Shown in pieces: positions 1 to 6,386 of a DNA stretch of 7,039 bases. This DNA comes from Eubacterium sp. GTDB lineage: Bacteria > Bacillota > Clostridia > Lachnospirales > Lachnospiraceae. The notes under the pieces were generated by a model that saw nothing but the letters and a program-made list of their open reading frames with translations, searched no databases and was not told the origin of the DNA. Where the stretch lies: assembly GCA_024697885.1 (NCBI GenBank), contig JAILSA010000019.1, positions 1 to 7,039 of the forward strand, written 5' to 3'. The stretch's first letter is position 1, and each line of letters starts with the position of its first letter. The translations under genes were made by a program, and so were the position numbers.

Positions 1-995
1 TCGGATTCTTTGCGGGTCCAGGTGATTGGAATTTTCTTGCCATTGGTCAGGTAGTAACCCTTTCCTGTGGTATTGAGTTCCATGGTCTGGTAACCGTTGT
101 GATCCTTGTTGGACTCCTTGACAAACTGCACAATCACATTCTTAAAGGACAACTGCTTGCCATTGGTCATGTCCTTGTGCTTTTTGCCGTACTCAAATTT
201 CATGTAGGTTTTTTTCTTCTTATTGTATTTCAGTTTTACTGTAGAGTAATAGGAAAATGGCAGGACGATTTTCTTGGCCTTGCTGCCAGAGGTTAAATCC
301 GTGTCTACTTCATTGAAGCCAAAGTGCTCTGCCGTCCTGTTTTTTCTCTTCTTTAACTTGTATTTTAACTTTTTGGCCGCCTTGGTAAGCTTCTTGCCGT
401 TGGTAAATACATTGTGTGGCGCCACAAAGGAATTTCTGGCATAGGCCACAGGACCAATAGCTGACAGACCGCTAATGTTGTTGGTGCCAAGCTTGTTCAT
501 TTTGGCAACCGCATATTTGGTATGTCCAAAATGGCAGAAAATGGCATCCCACTCATAGGCAAACTGAACATAGTAGTGACGGGCACTTCGGACAGATCCT
601 AAGTTCTTGGCCTTTTTGATATCCTGAAAAACTGCCAGCATACGGGTGATTCCCCCCTCTGCCAGGGCCTCATAGACAATGTCTGCCTTAGAAACACCCT
701 TTTGGTGGGCAAAGGCGTACTGAATGTTGTTAATCATAACGGCAAAAGGTCGCTTGTTCTCTACGGAAGGTTTGACCCAGGATCCGTTAATAGAACTTTG
801 AACCAAGCCCTCGTGAGGGTCCGGTGTGGCGGTAGGTACGGGAGTTTCGGTAGCGCTTGCCACTGCAGTCTGAACTGGCGCCGGTGCCACCTCCTTATTC
901 TTACCCATATTCATCATAAGAAAAACCATAACTCCCAGCAAAATCACTGCCACTATGCATACGCTTATTACAATTTTTTTCTGGTTTGAATTCAT
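1..995 (-). CDS. DUF3048 (YerB-like) membrane-anchored protein, C-terminus cut by window edge
   Basis: The frame is open from ATG 995 to the left edge (331 codons, no stop), so the C-terminus lies outside. Residues 8-29 are one hydrophobic segment after a Lys-containing start. Cys13 is not in a lipobox, so I read this as a signal anchor, not a lipoprotein like B. subtilis YerB. Residues 37-62 form a Pro/Thr/Ala linker. The DUF3048 N-terminal domain covers about 75-215 (RPFAVMINN 82-90, ADIVYEALAEGG 104-115, GSVRSARHYY 133-142, HFG 155-157). The C-terminal DUF3048 domain begins near 245 and includes ITWTRKES at the edge. The tetrapeptide TNGK recurs at 198, 277 and 317. The start overlaps the ybeY stop by 4 bp (ATGA), with GAGGAG 7 nt upstream, so it belongs to the phoH-ybeY unit. 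The molecular function of the family is unknown; an extracytoplasmic role is inferred from the anchor. Confidence 0.88.
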   Translation of the reverse strand, partial: MNSNQKKIVISVCIVAVILLGVMVFLMMNMGKNKEVAPAPVQTAVASATETPVPTATPDPHEGLVQSSINGSWVKPSVENKRPFAVMINNIQYAFAHQKGVSKADIVYEALAEGGITRMLAVFQDIKKAKNLGSVRSARHYYVQFAYEWDAIFCHFGHTKYAVAKMNKLGTNNISGLSAIGPVAYARNSFVAPHNVFTNGKKLTKAAKKLKYKLKKRKNRTAEHFGFNEVDTDLTSGSKAKKIVLPFSYYSTVKLKYNKKKKTYMKFEYGKKHKDMTNGKQLSFKNVIVQFVKESNKDHNGYQTMELNTTGKGYYLTNGKKIPITWTRKES

Positions 996-1501
996 TTACT
1001 ATCTCCTCTGCTAATCTGAAGGCCCTCCATAATTTTTCTCTGGTGGTCTTCCATTTCTAATCTCTCATCATCCTCCATGTGATCATATCCCAAAAGATGA
1101 AGGACACTGTGTACTACCAAAAAGGCAAATTCTCTGAGCTCTGAGTGGCCATACTCCTTGGCCTGTCTCTTGATTACCTGGCTGCAAAGAACAATATCTC
1201 CTAACATAACCTCCTCTGACTCATAAGAAACAGTCAGAGATTGTTCGAAGGTCTCCGATTGAAAATCCCCTGCCCTCTCGTATTCCATCATAGGAAAACT
1301 GAGAACATCTGTGGGCCGGTCCACCTGGCGAAACTCCTTGTTGATCCGGTGGATTTCCTCCTCCGACACCAGACTGACACTGACCTCCACCTCATAGGGA
1401 AAATCCTCATAATCCAGGGCGTACTCTATTACCTTGTTCAGAGTTTCTTCTATATCAAAGTCAAACTCTGCCTGGTTGTCATTTTCAAATAATAATGTCA
1501 T
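992..1501 (-). CDS. ybeY: YbeY, rRNA maturation endoribonuclease
   Basis: The 169-residue protein has the usual size and the family's signature zinc site. HSVLHLLGYDH at 131-141 places the three metal-binding histidines at His131, His135 and His141 (HxxxHxxxxxH). Other conserved stretches are DRPTDVLSFP at 61-70 and LGDIVL at 100-105. YbeY is a cytoplasmic metal-dependent RNase that acts in 16S rRNA 3'-end maturation and 70S ribosome quality control. The ATG at 1501 overlaps the phoH stop by 4 bp (ATGA) and has a full AGGAGG 6 nt upstream, inside the end of phoH. Its own stop overlaps the next start in the same way, so the three genes are very likely co-transcribed and translationally coupled. 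The phoH-ybeY order is widely conserved in Bacillota. Confidence 0.96.
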   Translation of the reverse strand: MTLLFENDNQAEFDFDIEETLNKVIEYALDYEDFPYEVEVSVSLVSEEEIHRINKEFRQVDRPTDVLSFPMMEYERAGDFQSETFEQSLTVSYESEEVMLGDIVLCSQVIKRQAKEYGHSELREFAFLVVHSVLHLLGYDHMEDDERLEMEDHQRKIMEGLQISRGDSK

Positions 1502-2514
1502 TTGCGACCTCCTGTCGGTCCCTTGCGATTCTTTGGCTTGCGACTTTCCTTGTACTTTTCCCTGGCCTCGTATTTTTCATAGGCATGGACAATCTTTTGT
1601 ACCAGCGGATGTCGCACCACATCCTTGTTGGTCAGATAGGTAAAGGCGATTTCCTCCACAGGCTTTAGGACCGCCGCCGCCTGCTCTAGTCCCGATTCCA
1701 CTGCAAAAGGCAGGTCTTTCTGGGACAAATCTCCTGTAATAACTACCTTGGACCCAAAACCGATTCGGGTCAAAAACATTTTCATCTGAGCCGGCGTAGT
1801 ATTTTGGGCCTCATCCAGGATAATAAAGGCATTGTCCAGGGTTCGTCCCCTCATGTAAGCTAGGGGAGCCACCTCAATCAAGCCCTTTTCCGAATTTTTT
1901 ACAAAGGACTCCGCCCCCATAATCTGGTAGAGGGCATCGTAGAGTGGTCGCAGGTAGGGATCAATCTTGCTCTGCAAATCCCCAGGCAAAAATCCCAATT
2001 TCTCCCCCGCCTCAATGGCCGGTCTAGTCAAAATAATCTTGTTTACTTCATTGTTTTTAAAGGCCTGTATAGCCATAGCCATGGCAAGGTAGGTTTTACC
2101 CGTTCCCGCCGGACCAATGCCAAAGACCATCATCTTGTCACGAATAGCCTTGACATATTGCTGCTGGCCGTGGGTCTTGGCCTTGATTGGTTTGCCCTGT
2201 ATGGTATAGGCAATGGTCTCCTTATCCAGGTCCGAATAGGATTCCTTGGAGTGCTCAAGGGCCAGGGAAATAATATAGTCCACATTTTGCTCTGTGATTT
2301 CATTTCCATGAAGAGACCTCTCTAAGAGTTGGTCAAAGGTCCATTTGGCAAGTTCTACCCCCTGGTCGCTTCCCAAAATCTTAATGCTGCCATCCCGGGA
2401 AATCACCTCTACCTTTAGACTCCGCTCAATCTTTTTCAAGTAGGCGTCCAAACCTCCAAAAATATTCTGTTCATGCTCTGCAGGTATATCCATCTGCAAT
2501 TCTGTCTCTGCCAT
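1498..2514 (-). CDS. phoH: PhoH family ATPase
   Basis: The 338-residue protein matches the usual PhoH length of about 320-350. Residues 34-66 look like the small KH-like N-terminal domain. The P-loop ATPase core follows: Walker A GPAGTGKT at 134-141, the family signature TRPAIEAGEKLGFLPGDL at 163-180, RGRTLDNAF at 222-230, and Walker B IILDEAQN at 231-238. VVITGDLSQKDLP at 257-269 is a further conserved strand and loop. The last 30 residues are strongly basic and could contact RNA. PhoH proteins are cytoplasmic ATPases related to superfamily 1 helicases. Their exact substrate is unsettled, but linkage to YbeY suggests RNA or ribosome metabolism. The start at ATG 2514 has AAGGAGG 6 nt upstream and a near-consensus promoter about 30 bp further up. 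It is the first gene of the phoH-ybeY-DUF3048 unit. Confidence 0.96.
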   Translation of the reverse strand: MAETELQMDIPAEHEQNIFGGLDAYLKKIERSLKVEVISRDGSIKILGSDQGVELAKWTFDQLLERSLHGNEITEQNVDYIISLALEHSKESYSDLDKETIAYTIQGKPIKAKTHGQQQYVKAIRDKMMVFGIGPAGTGKTYLAMAMAIQAFKNNEVNKIILTRPAIEAGEKLGFLPGDLQSKIDPYLRPLYDALYQIMGAESFVKNSEKGLIEVAPLAYMRGRTLDNAFIILDEAQNTTPAQMKMFLTRIGFGSKVVITGDLSQKDLPFAVESGLEQAAAVLKPVEEIAFTYLTNKDVVRHPLVQKIVHAYEKYEAREKYKESRKPKNRKGPTGGRK

Positions 2515-2546
2515 GGGCCGCCTCCTTTTTTACACATACAGCGTAT

Positions 2547-2575
2547 ATTATAACATATTTTAATTTCTTTGTATA
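2547..2575 (-). promoter_or_regulatory. Sigma-A-type promoter of the phoH operon
   Basis: On the minus strand an extended -10 (TGTTATAAT, with TATAAT at 2547-2552) lies 17 bp from a -35-like TATACA at 2570-2575 (4 of 6 match to TTGACA). Transcription would begin near 2540, leaving a leader of about 25 nt before the phoH start. A 7-bp inverted repeat (GCGTATA at 2541-2547, TATACGC at 2572-2578) brackets the promoter. This is sequence-based prediction only. Confidence 0.7.
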
Positions 2576-2578
2576 CGC

Positions 2579-2614
2579 AAAAAGAAGTCACTTTGAAATC
2601 TTCGGACTTCAAAG
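2579..2614 (-). terminator. Terminator-like hairpin after rpsU
   Basis: Read on the minus strand, two 10-nt arms (2605-2614 and 2591-2600) pair completely with one G-U pair around a CGAA tetraloop. A TTCTTTTT run lies six bases past the stem (2586-2579). The gap before the U-run and the A/U-rich stem make it a weak intrinsic terminator, so some read-through into phoH is plausible. An alternative 6-bp pairing (GAAGTC with GACTTC) would put the stem directly against the U-run. Confidence 0.5.
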
Positions 2615-2637
2615 CAACCCCTTTTCTTATGTGCTTA

Positions 2638-2814
2638 TTATTTGAATTTTCTTTTACGAGCAGCTTCAGACTTTTTCTTACGTCTTACGCTTGGTTTTTC
2701 ATAATGCTCTCTCTTACGAATCTCCTGCTGAATACCAGCTTTTGCACAGTTTCTCTTGAAACGACGCAATGCGCTATCCAATGATTCGTTTTCTTTAACT
2801 GTTACACTAGACAT
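2638..2814 (-). CDS. rpsU: 30S ribosomal protein S21
   Basis: The 58-residue product has the normal S21 length and sequence. It starts [20 protein letters not shown], continues with [21 protein letters not shown] at 21-41 (usual S21 core), and ends in a Lys/Arg-rich tail ([15 protein letters not shown], 44-58) that binds 16S rRNA. S21 sits on the small-subunit platform near the anti-Shine-Dalgarno region and helps translation initiation. I chose ATG 2814 rather than the longer in-frame start at 2883. The upstream 23 codons match nothing in S21, contain the leader hairpin, and would start next to the promoter. AGGTG lies 7 nt before ATG 2814, with a second purine-rich GGAGGGAGG further up. It has its own strong promoter and stands alone between two operons. 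Confidence 0.97.
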   Translation of the reverse strand: MSSVTVKENESLDSALRRFKRNCAKAGIQQEIRKREHYEKPSVRRKKKSEAARKRKFK

Positions 2815-2836
2815 TGTATCACACCTAACCTCCCTC

Positions 2837-2864
2837 CAGTTGTAGATTGTGCACAATACAACTG
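2837..2864 (-). promoter_or_regulatory. Leader hairpin in the rpsU 5' UTR
   Basis: The predicted rpsU leader carries an 8-bp perfect inverted repeat (CAGTTGTA 2857-2864 against TACAACTG 2837-2844, minus sense). It encloses the palindrome TTGTGCACAA plus two unpaired bases. The 3' arm runs into the GGAGGGAGG purine block, about 20 nt before the start codon. It could modulate ribosome access, or a protein could bind it as DNA or RNA. No known riboswitch or leader family was recognised. Confidence 0.45.
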
Positions 2865-2891
2865 ATTGGGTATTTTTTTGCACTGAAATTA

Positions 2892-2919
2892 ATTATAACA
2901 GATTTTTGTGATTCGTCAA
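2892..2919 (-). promoter_or_regulatory. Strong sigma-A-type promoter of rpsU
   Basis: On the minus strand TTGACG at 2914-2919 (5 of 6 to the -35 consensus) and TATAAT at 2892-2897 are separated by 16 bp, with an extended -10 TG one base before TATAAT. The predicted start near 2885 gives a leader of about 70 nt. This is the best promoter in the window, as expected for a ribosomal protein gene. No clear terminator separates it from the pdaA stop at 2939, so read-through from the upstream operon may also feed rpsU. Confidence 0.8.
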
Positions 2920-2938
2920 CGATTTTCTAAAGAAAAGC

Positions 2939-3784
2939 TTATAATTGTTGTCTTGTGCCCGCTGTGTTCTCCTCTTCCCCTTCGATTGGATACAACTCAT
3001 CCAAACTGGCAAACCTATAACCCTTCTTTTTCATAAATTTAATAATCCTTGGCAGGGCCTTGGCATTGGACCTTGAGACGGCGTGCACCAGAGGAATCAT
3101 GCCCTTGTGATAGTAGGTTTTGAAACGATTTACCACATAATCCACACTCGGCTGATTGGCCGGATCGTAATCGTAGTAGGCCAGGCTCCAAAAGATGGTG
3201 GCATACCCCAAACTCTGAGTCACCTTCACACTCCTTATGGAAAAATTCCCCTCAGGTGGCCTTAAAAATGGATCCATTTCATATCCTGTCAACCGCTTCA
3301 TGGTCTTGGCTGTTTTCCTGATCTCTCGCTTCAGGCGCTTGACGCTGAGCTTGGACATCTGGGGATGGGTCGATGTGTGGTTGCCCACCAGGTGTCCCTG
3401 CTTTTTCATCATTTTTACAATCTTAGTGGCCTCCTTGATGTAGGGTTCTGTCACAAAAAAAGTGGCCTTGACATTGTGTTTTTTCAAGGTTTTTAGGATT
3501 TTTTTGGTGTATCCCCCCTCGTAGCCACAGTCAAAGGTCAAATAGATAGTTTTGTCCTTCTTGCTCTGCTTCCCCACGTAAAAGGCATCTGCCCTCTTCA
3601 TCTTCCAACCTCTTGGGCCAGACCCCCCAGGCTTTTGATGGCTTGTATTTTGACTTAAACCCCAACCGTAGGTGGTGGTTGAATAGGACTTTAGCTTGCG
3701 CTTAGCCTGAAGTTCCTCCCCCGACAAATTAGAAAGAATCATGGACAGGGTCAAAAGTAGACAGATTATTTTACTTTTTTTCAT
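2939..3784 (-). CDS. pdaA: PdaA-type polysaccharide deacetylase (muramic delta-lactam pathway)
   Basis: The 281-residue protein starts with a Sec signal (MKK, hydrophobic 6-20, possible cleavage after LQA near 27), so it acts outside the membrane. The NodB deacetylase domain spans about 79-265. Motif 1 is TFDCGYE 83-89 with catalytic Asp85; motif 2 is GNHTSTH 134-140 with metal ligands His136 and His140; motif 3 is RPPEGNFS 175-182. WSLAYYDYD is at 199-207 and LVHAVSRSNAKAL at 232-244, with His234. The GYExGYT region and the VHAVSRSNA block resemble B. subtilis PdaA, which deacetylates muramic acid after amidase action to form spore-cortex delta-lactam. The second Asp of the classic TFDD motif is Cys86 here; PdaA of Bacillus has Asn. 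AAGGTG lies 5 nt before ATG 3784. It is the last gene of the rlmH unit, 19 bp after azlD. The exact subfamily is inferred by motif resemblance. Confidence 0.88.
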   Translation of the reverse strand: MKKSKIICLLLTLSMILSNLSGEELQAKRKLKSYSTTTYGWGLSQNTSHQKPGGSGPRGWKMKRADAFYVGKQSKKDKTIYLTFDCGYEGGYTKKILKTLKKHNVKATFFVTEPYIKEATKIVKMMKKQGHLVGNHTSTHPQMSKLSVKRLKREIRKTAKTMKRLTGYEMDPFLRPPEGNFSIRSVKVTQSLGYATIFWSLAYYDYDPANQPSVDYVVNRFKTYYHKGMIPLVHAVSRSNAKALPRIIKFMKKKGYRFASLDELYPIEGEEENTAGTRQQL

Positions 3785-3803
3785 AAAAACACCTTTCCTC
3801 TCT

Positions 3804-4106
3804 CTATATTAATAATAACACAAAAAGAGCTGATATAACAGCACCAATTGCCACTGGCAGAAGTTTAAAATTAAGCCAGGCCATAACCACTGCCACCCCA
3901 GTTCCCACTAGGGAGGCTGTCATATTTCCCGTGGCATAAAAGATGCCGGGGAAGGTTAGGGAAGCCAAGACCGCATAGGGGGTGTAGTACAAAAAATCCT
4001 GCAGCCAGCGGGACTTTATTTTCTTGGTAAAAAGGGTCAAGGGCAACATGCGAATCAGGTAGGTCACCAGTGCCATAATAGCTACGCTGATTAGTATTCT
4101 TGTCAT
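3804..4106 (-). CDS. azlD: AzlD family branched-chain amino acid transport protein
   Basis: This 100-residue, almost wholly hydrophobic protein has three to four predicted membrane segments (about 3-25, 38-57, 62-80, 83-100). It carries AzlD hallmarks: TYLIRMLP at 15-22 and FLYYTPYAVLASLTFPGIFY at 38-57. AzlD is the small subunit that works with AzlC to export branched-chain amino acids or analogues such as 4-azaleucine across the cytoplasmic membrane. The ATG at 4106 overlaps the azlC stop (ATGA), and AGGAGGTG lies 5 nt upstream inside azlC, typical of the coupled azlCD pair. Substrate specificity cannot be read from sequence. Confidence 0.93.
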   Translation of the reverse strand: MTRILISVAIMALVTYLIRMLPLTLFTKKIKSRWLQDFLYYTPYAVLASLTFPGIFYATGNMTASLVGTGVAVVMAWLNFKLLPVAIGAVISALFVLLLI

Positions 4107-4816
4107 GGTGTCACCTCCTGACTGTCCGGACGGTCCACTGGCAAAAAGCTAGCTGCCAGCCCCGCCGCCAAAAAGGTGGCTATAATGATTTTGAAGCCTG
4201 CCGAGATAAAACGAAACACCGGCAGGTAGTAGAGGAGGCAGGAAATGGCTATGGCAAAAACCACAACCGCCGCCAGCTTTTTATTTTTCTTGGCCGGTGG
4301 AATTATAATGGAAATAAACATGGCATAGAGGCCAAGTTCCATGGCATTTCCCAGGGCTGCCGGCATGATCTGGGAAGCCACTGCTCCCAAAAAGGTTCCT
4401 GATACCCAACCGAGAATGGGGGTCAGCATAAGGCCAAACATAAATTTCCCCGTGATTTTTTTGGGGTCTGTAATGGCCACAGCAAAGATTTCATCTGTCA
4501 CCCCGTGGGCCATAAACATTTTGCTTGAGGTTTTTACCCCTTCCTCCATGCGCTGGGTCAGGGACAGGGACATAAGCATATAGCGAAGATTAATAATCAA
4601 GGTGGACAGGCCTATTTCCAGATAAGACCCTCCCGCCAAAATCAGTTCCAGCCCTGCTAACTGACCTGCTGAAGTCAGGTTGGTTAAGGAAATCAAGACT
4701 GCAACCCACACGGGCAGTCCGCCGTGAACAGCCTTGACTCCAAAGGTAAAAGAGACAGAAAGGTATCCCAGGGCAATAGGGATTCCCTTACTCACTCCTC
4801 TTCTAAATTCCTTCAT
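4103..4816 (-). CDS. azlC: AzlC family branched-chain amino acid exporter, large subunit
   Basis: The 237-residue membrane protein has AzlC landmarks: GIPIALGY at 11-18, TSAGQLAGL at 48-56, INLRYMLMSLSL at 75-86, HGVTDEIFAVA at 104-114 and LTPILGW at 131-137. Hydrophobic segments follow to about residue 225. With AzlD it forms the exporter for branched-chain amino acids. I chose ATG 4816. A longer frame begins with TTG at 4873, but that adds 19 charged and aromatic residues unlike AzlC and would overlap the upstream gene by 50 bp. ATG 4816 has no well-placed Shine-Dalgarno (only GGAG about 13 nt upstream). It lies 7 bp after the upstream stop codon, so translation by re-initiation or coupling is likely. 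Confidence 0.92.
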   Translation of the reverse strand: MKEFRRGVSKGIPIALGYLSVSFTFGVKAVHGGLPVWVAVLISLTNLTSAGQLAGLELILAGGSYLEIGLSTLIINLRYMLMSLSLTQRMEEGVKTSSKMFMAHGVTDEIFAVAITDPKKITGKFMFGLMLTPILGWVSGTFLGAVASQIMPAALGNAMELGLYAMFISIIIPPAKKNKKLAAVVVFAIAISCLLYYLPVFRFISAGFKIIIATFLAAGLAASFLPVDRPDSQEVTP

Positions 4817-4823
4817 ATTGTTT

Positions 4824-5852
4824 TTAACGCTCCAAATCCATTGATATTTTGATCTGATTTTCCCCTGCCACAACCTTAGTCATGGCGCCATTTACAAGTG
4901 GCATGCGTGGGGACAGGTGTCCAATATCCAAATCCATCAAAATTGGCACATTAAATTCATCCAAAATTCCAGTTACTGCCTGGTACTGGTCCAGTCCCAT
5001 CATTGGCTGGTCAAAGACCATAGGTCGACCGATCAAAAATCCCTTAACATTGGTAAACCAGTCCGCCTCCTTCATGTGCCAGAGGGCCCTGCGAATGTCC
5101 ATAACATTGAGTTCACAGGATTCTAGATACCAAATAAGGCCGTCCTCTTCATAGCGGTGGGCAAATTCCACCACCCGGTCAAAACGAGTTCCAACCAGGC
5201 GGTCAATCACATCCAAACAGCCTCCAATCAGGCGGCCCTCCATCTCCACTTTTTCCCCGGGACGGTTGCTCACCATGCGAAATGGCTCTGTTAAGTTGTA
5301 GGGCTCTAGGGGATGTTCCTCGTCCTTTAGGGACTCCTTCTCCCACTTAGGATAATTGGTAAATTCTGTCTTTTTGCCCTGAAGGAGATCAAAGGCATCT
5401 TGAATCGATGGGTCCCATGGCTCCATACCAAAGGCCGGTGCATTGGGACCATAAATAGAGGCCGTGTCCGCCAAGGTGGTTAGCAGAAAAGAAAAATTGC
5501 TGTTATCTGAATATCCCATAAACCACTTAGGCTTTGCTGCCGCCAACTGGCTAAAGTCCATATGACTCATAACCTGGCACATCAACTCTCCCCCGCCGCA
5601 AGAAAGCAAAACATCTGCTGAGGGATTTAGGTACATATTCATAAGCTCCGCCGCACATTTCTCCGGTGTGTTGCTGATGCCAATGCCCTGGTCCGCCATG
5701 CAGTTTGGCCCCAAATTGGTGGCAAAACTTTTCTCGTGAAAGCGGCGAATAGCGTGTAAAAAAGCGCTCTGATAGGGCTCAATGGCACAGCCGAAGGCAG
5801 GGGCTACAAATCCAATTGTGTCGCCTGGTTTTATACTCTTTGGAAATCTCAT
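4824..5852 (-). CDS. S66 family LD-carboxypeptidase (LdcA/MccF-like)
   Basis: The 342-residue protein fits peptidase family S66. The N-terminal half starts IKPGDTIGFVAPA at 7-19 and carries LLSCGGGE 82-89 and the nucleophile motif GYSDNSN 113-119 with Ser115. The C-terminal half has the other triad members, Glu244 in WYLESCE 241-247 and His312 in DIGHLSPRMPL 309-319. GRLIGGCLDV at 206-215 is also conserved. S66 enzymes either remove the terminal D-Ala from peptidoglycan tetrapeptides (LdcA) or cleave the microcin C7 amide and related adenylates (MccF). The length and the ESCE form are common in Bacillota MccF/LdcA-like members, so I leave the substrate open. No signal peptide is seen, so it is cytoplasmic, consistent with wall recycling or self-protection. 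AAAGGAG lies 8 nt before ATG 5852 and overlaps the rlmH stop, giving a 13-bp gap and co-transcription. Confidence 0.9.
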   Translation of the reverse strand: MRFPKSIKPGDTIGFVAPAFGCAIEPYQSAFLHAIRRFHEKSFATNLGPNCMADQGIGISNTPEKCAAELMNMYLNPSADVLLSCGGGELMCQVMSHMDFSQLAAAKPKWFMGYSDNSNFSFLLTTLADTASIYGPNAPAFGMEPWDPSIQDAFDLLQGKKTEFTNYPKWEKESLKDEEHPLEPYNLTEPFRMVSNRPGEKVEMEGRLIGGCLDVIDRLVGTRFDRVVEFAHRYEEDGLIWYLESCELNVMDIRRALWHMKEADWFTNVKGFLIGRPMVFDQPMMGLDQYQAVTGILDEFNVPILMDLDIGHLSPRMPLVNGAMTKVVAGENQIKISMDLER

Positions 5853-5865
5853 TTATTTTTCTCCT

Positions 5866-6345
5866 TTATTTATGATAAGGTTCTTTGTGTTCAATTCGAC
5901 ATGCCCGGTAAATCTGCTCAAGTAGAATTACCCGCATGAGCTGGTGGGGAAAAGTCATTTTGGAAAAAGAAACAGACTCGTCAGCCCTGTCAAGTAAGGA
6001 CTTAGAGAGGCCAAGGGACCCTCCAATCACAAAGACAAGGTGACTGTTCCCCCTGAGTTTAAGGTCAGAAATTTTCTCAGAAAAAGCCACAGAGTCATAG
6101 GTCTTCCCCTTCAGATCCAGGGTAATTACATACATGTTATCTCGCATCTTGGCCAAAAGCCTCTGGCCCTCCGTCTCCTTGATCTGAAGTTCCACAGCCT
6201 CAGAGGCCTGGTCCGGAGTCTTCTCGTCTGCCACTTCTATAATATTTATGTCTCCATAGCGGGAAAGGCGCTTTGTGTACTCATTAATCGCTTCTCTATA
6301 AAATTTTTCCTTAACCTTGCCCACACATAAAATAGTAAATTTCAT
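5866..6345 (-). CDS. rlmH: RlmH, 23S rRNA (pseudouridine1915-N3)-methyltransferase
   Basis: The 159-residue protein has the standard length and the SPOUT-class trefoil-knot motifs of RlmH. The start MKFTILCVGKVKEKFYREAI is typical, EVADEKTP is at 37-44, and the SAM-binding loop FVIGGSLGLS is at 105-114. The near-invariant C-terminal block runs from FSKMTFPHQLMRVILLEQIY (127-146) to PYHK at the end. RlmH methylates pseudouridine 1915 in helix 69 of 23S rRNA on assembled 70S ribosomes, in the cytoplasm. AAGGAG lies 9 nt before ATG 6345, and a promoter is visible at 6387-6416. It leads the rlmH-S66-azlCD-pdaA unit. Confidence 0.97.
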   Translation of the reverse strand: MKFTILCVGKVKEKFYREAINEYTKRLSRYGDINIIEVADEKTPDQASEAVELQIKETEGQRLLAKMRDNMYVITLDLKGKTYDSVAFSEKISDLKLRGNSHLVFVIGGSLGLSKSLLDRADESVSFSKMTFPHQLMRVILLEQIYRACRIEHKEPYHK

Positions 6346-6386
6346 AAAAAAATGCTCCTTAAAACCTCAATATATAGTACCATATC

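Noticed and set aside
702..989. Plus-strand 95-residue open frame, and other plus-strand frames over the genes
   Set aside because: They lie opposite strongly conserved minus-strand genes, lack ribosome binding sites, and their translations (Cys/His/Trp-rich, low complexity) match no family I know.
2638..2883. Longer 81-residue form of S21 starting at 2883
   Set aside because: The extra 23 residues match nothing in S21, include the leader hairpin, and would start almost at the predicted transcription start without a ribosome binding site.
2919..2938. Terminator between pdaA and rpsU
   Set aside because: The only dyad (TTTTC-TTTA-GAAAA) is a 5-bp A/T-rich stem without a GC core or U-run in the right place, so I did not annotate it.
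4103..4873. Longer AzlC with a TTG start at 4873
   Set aside because: It overlaps the S66 gene by 50 bp, has AAGG only 1 nt from the start, and adds polar/aromatic residues before the family's usual N-terminus.
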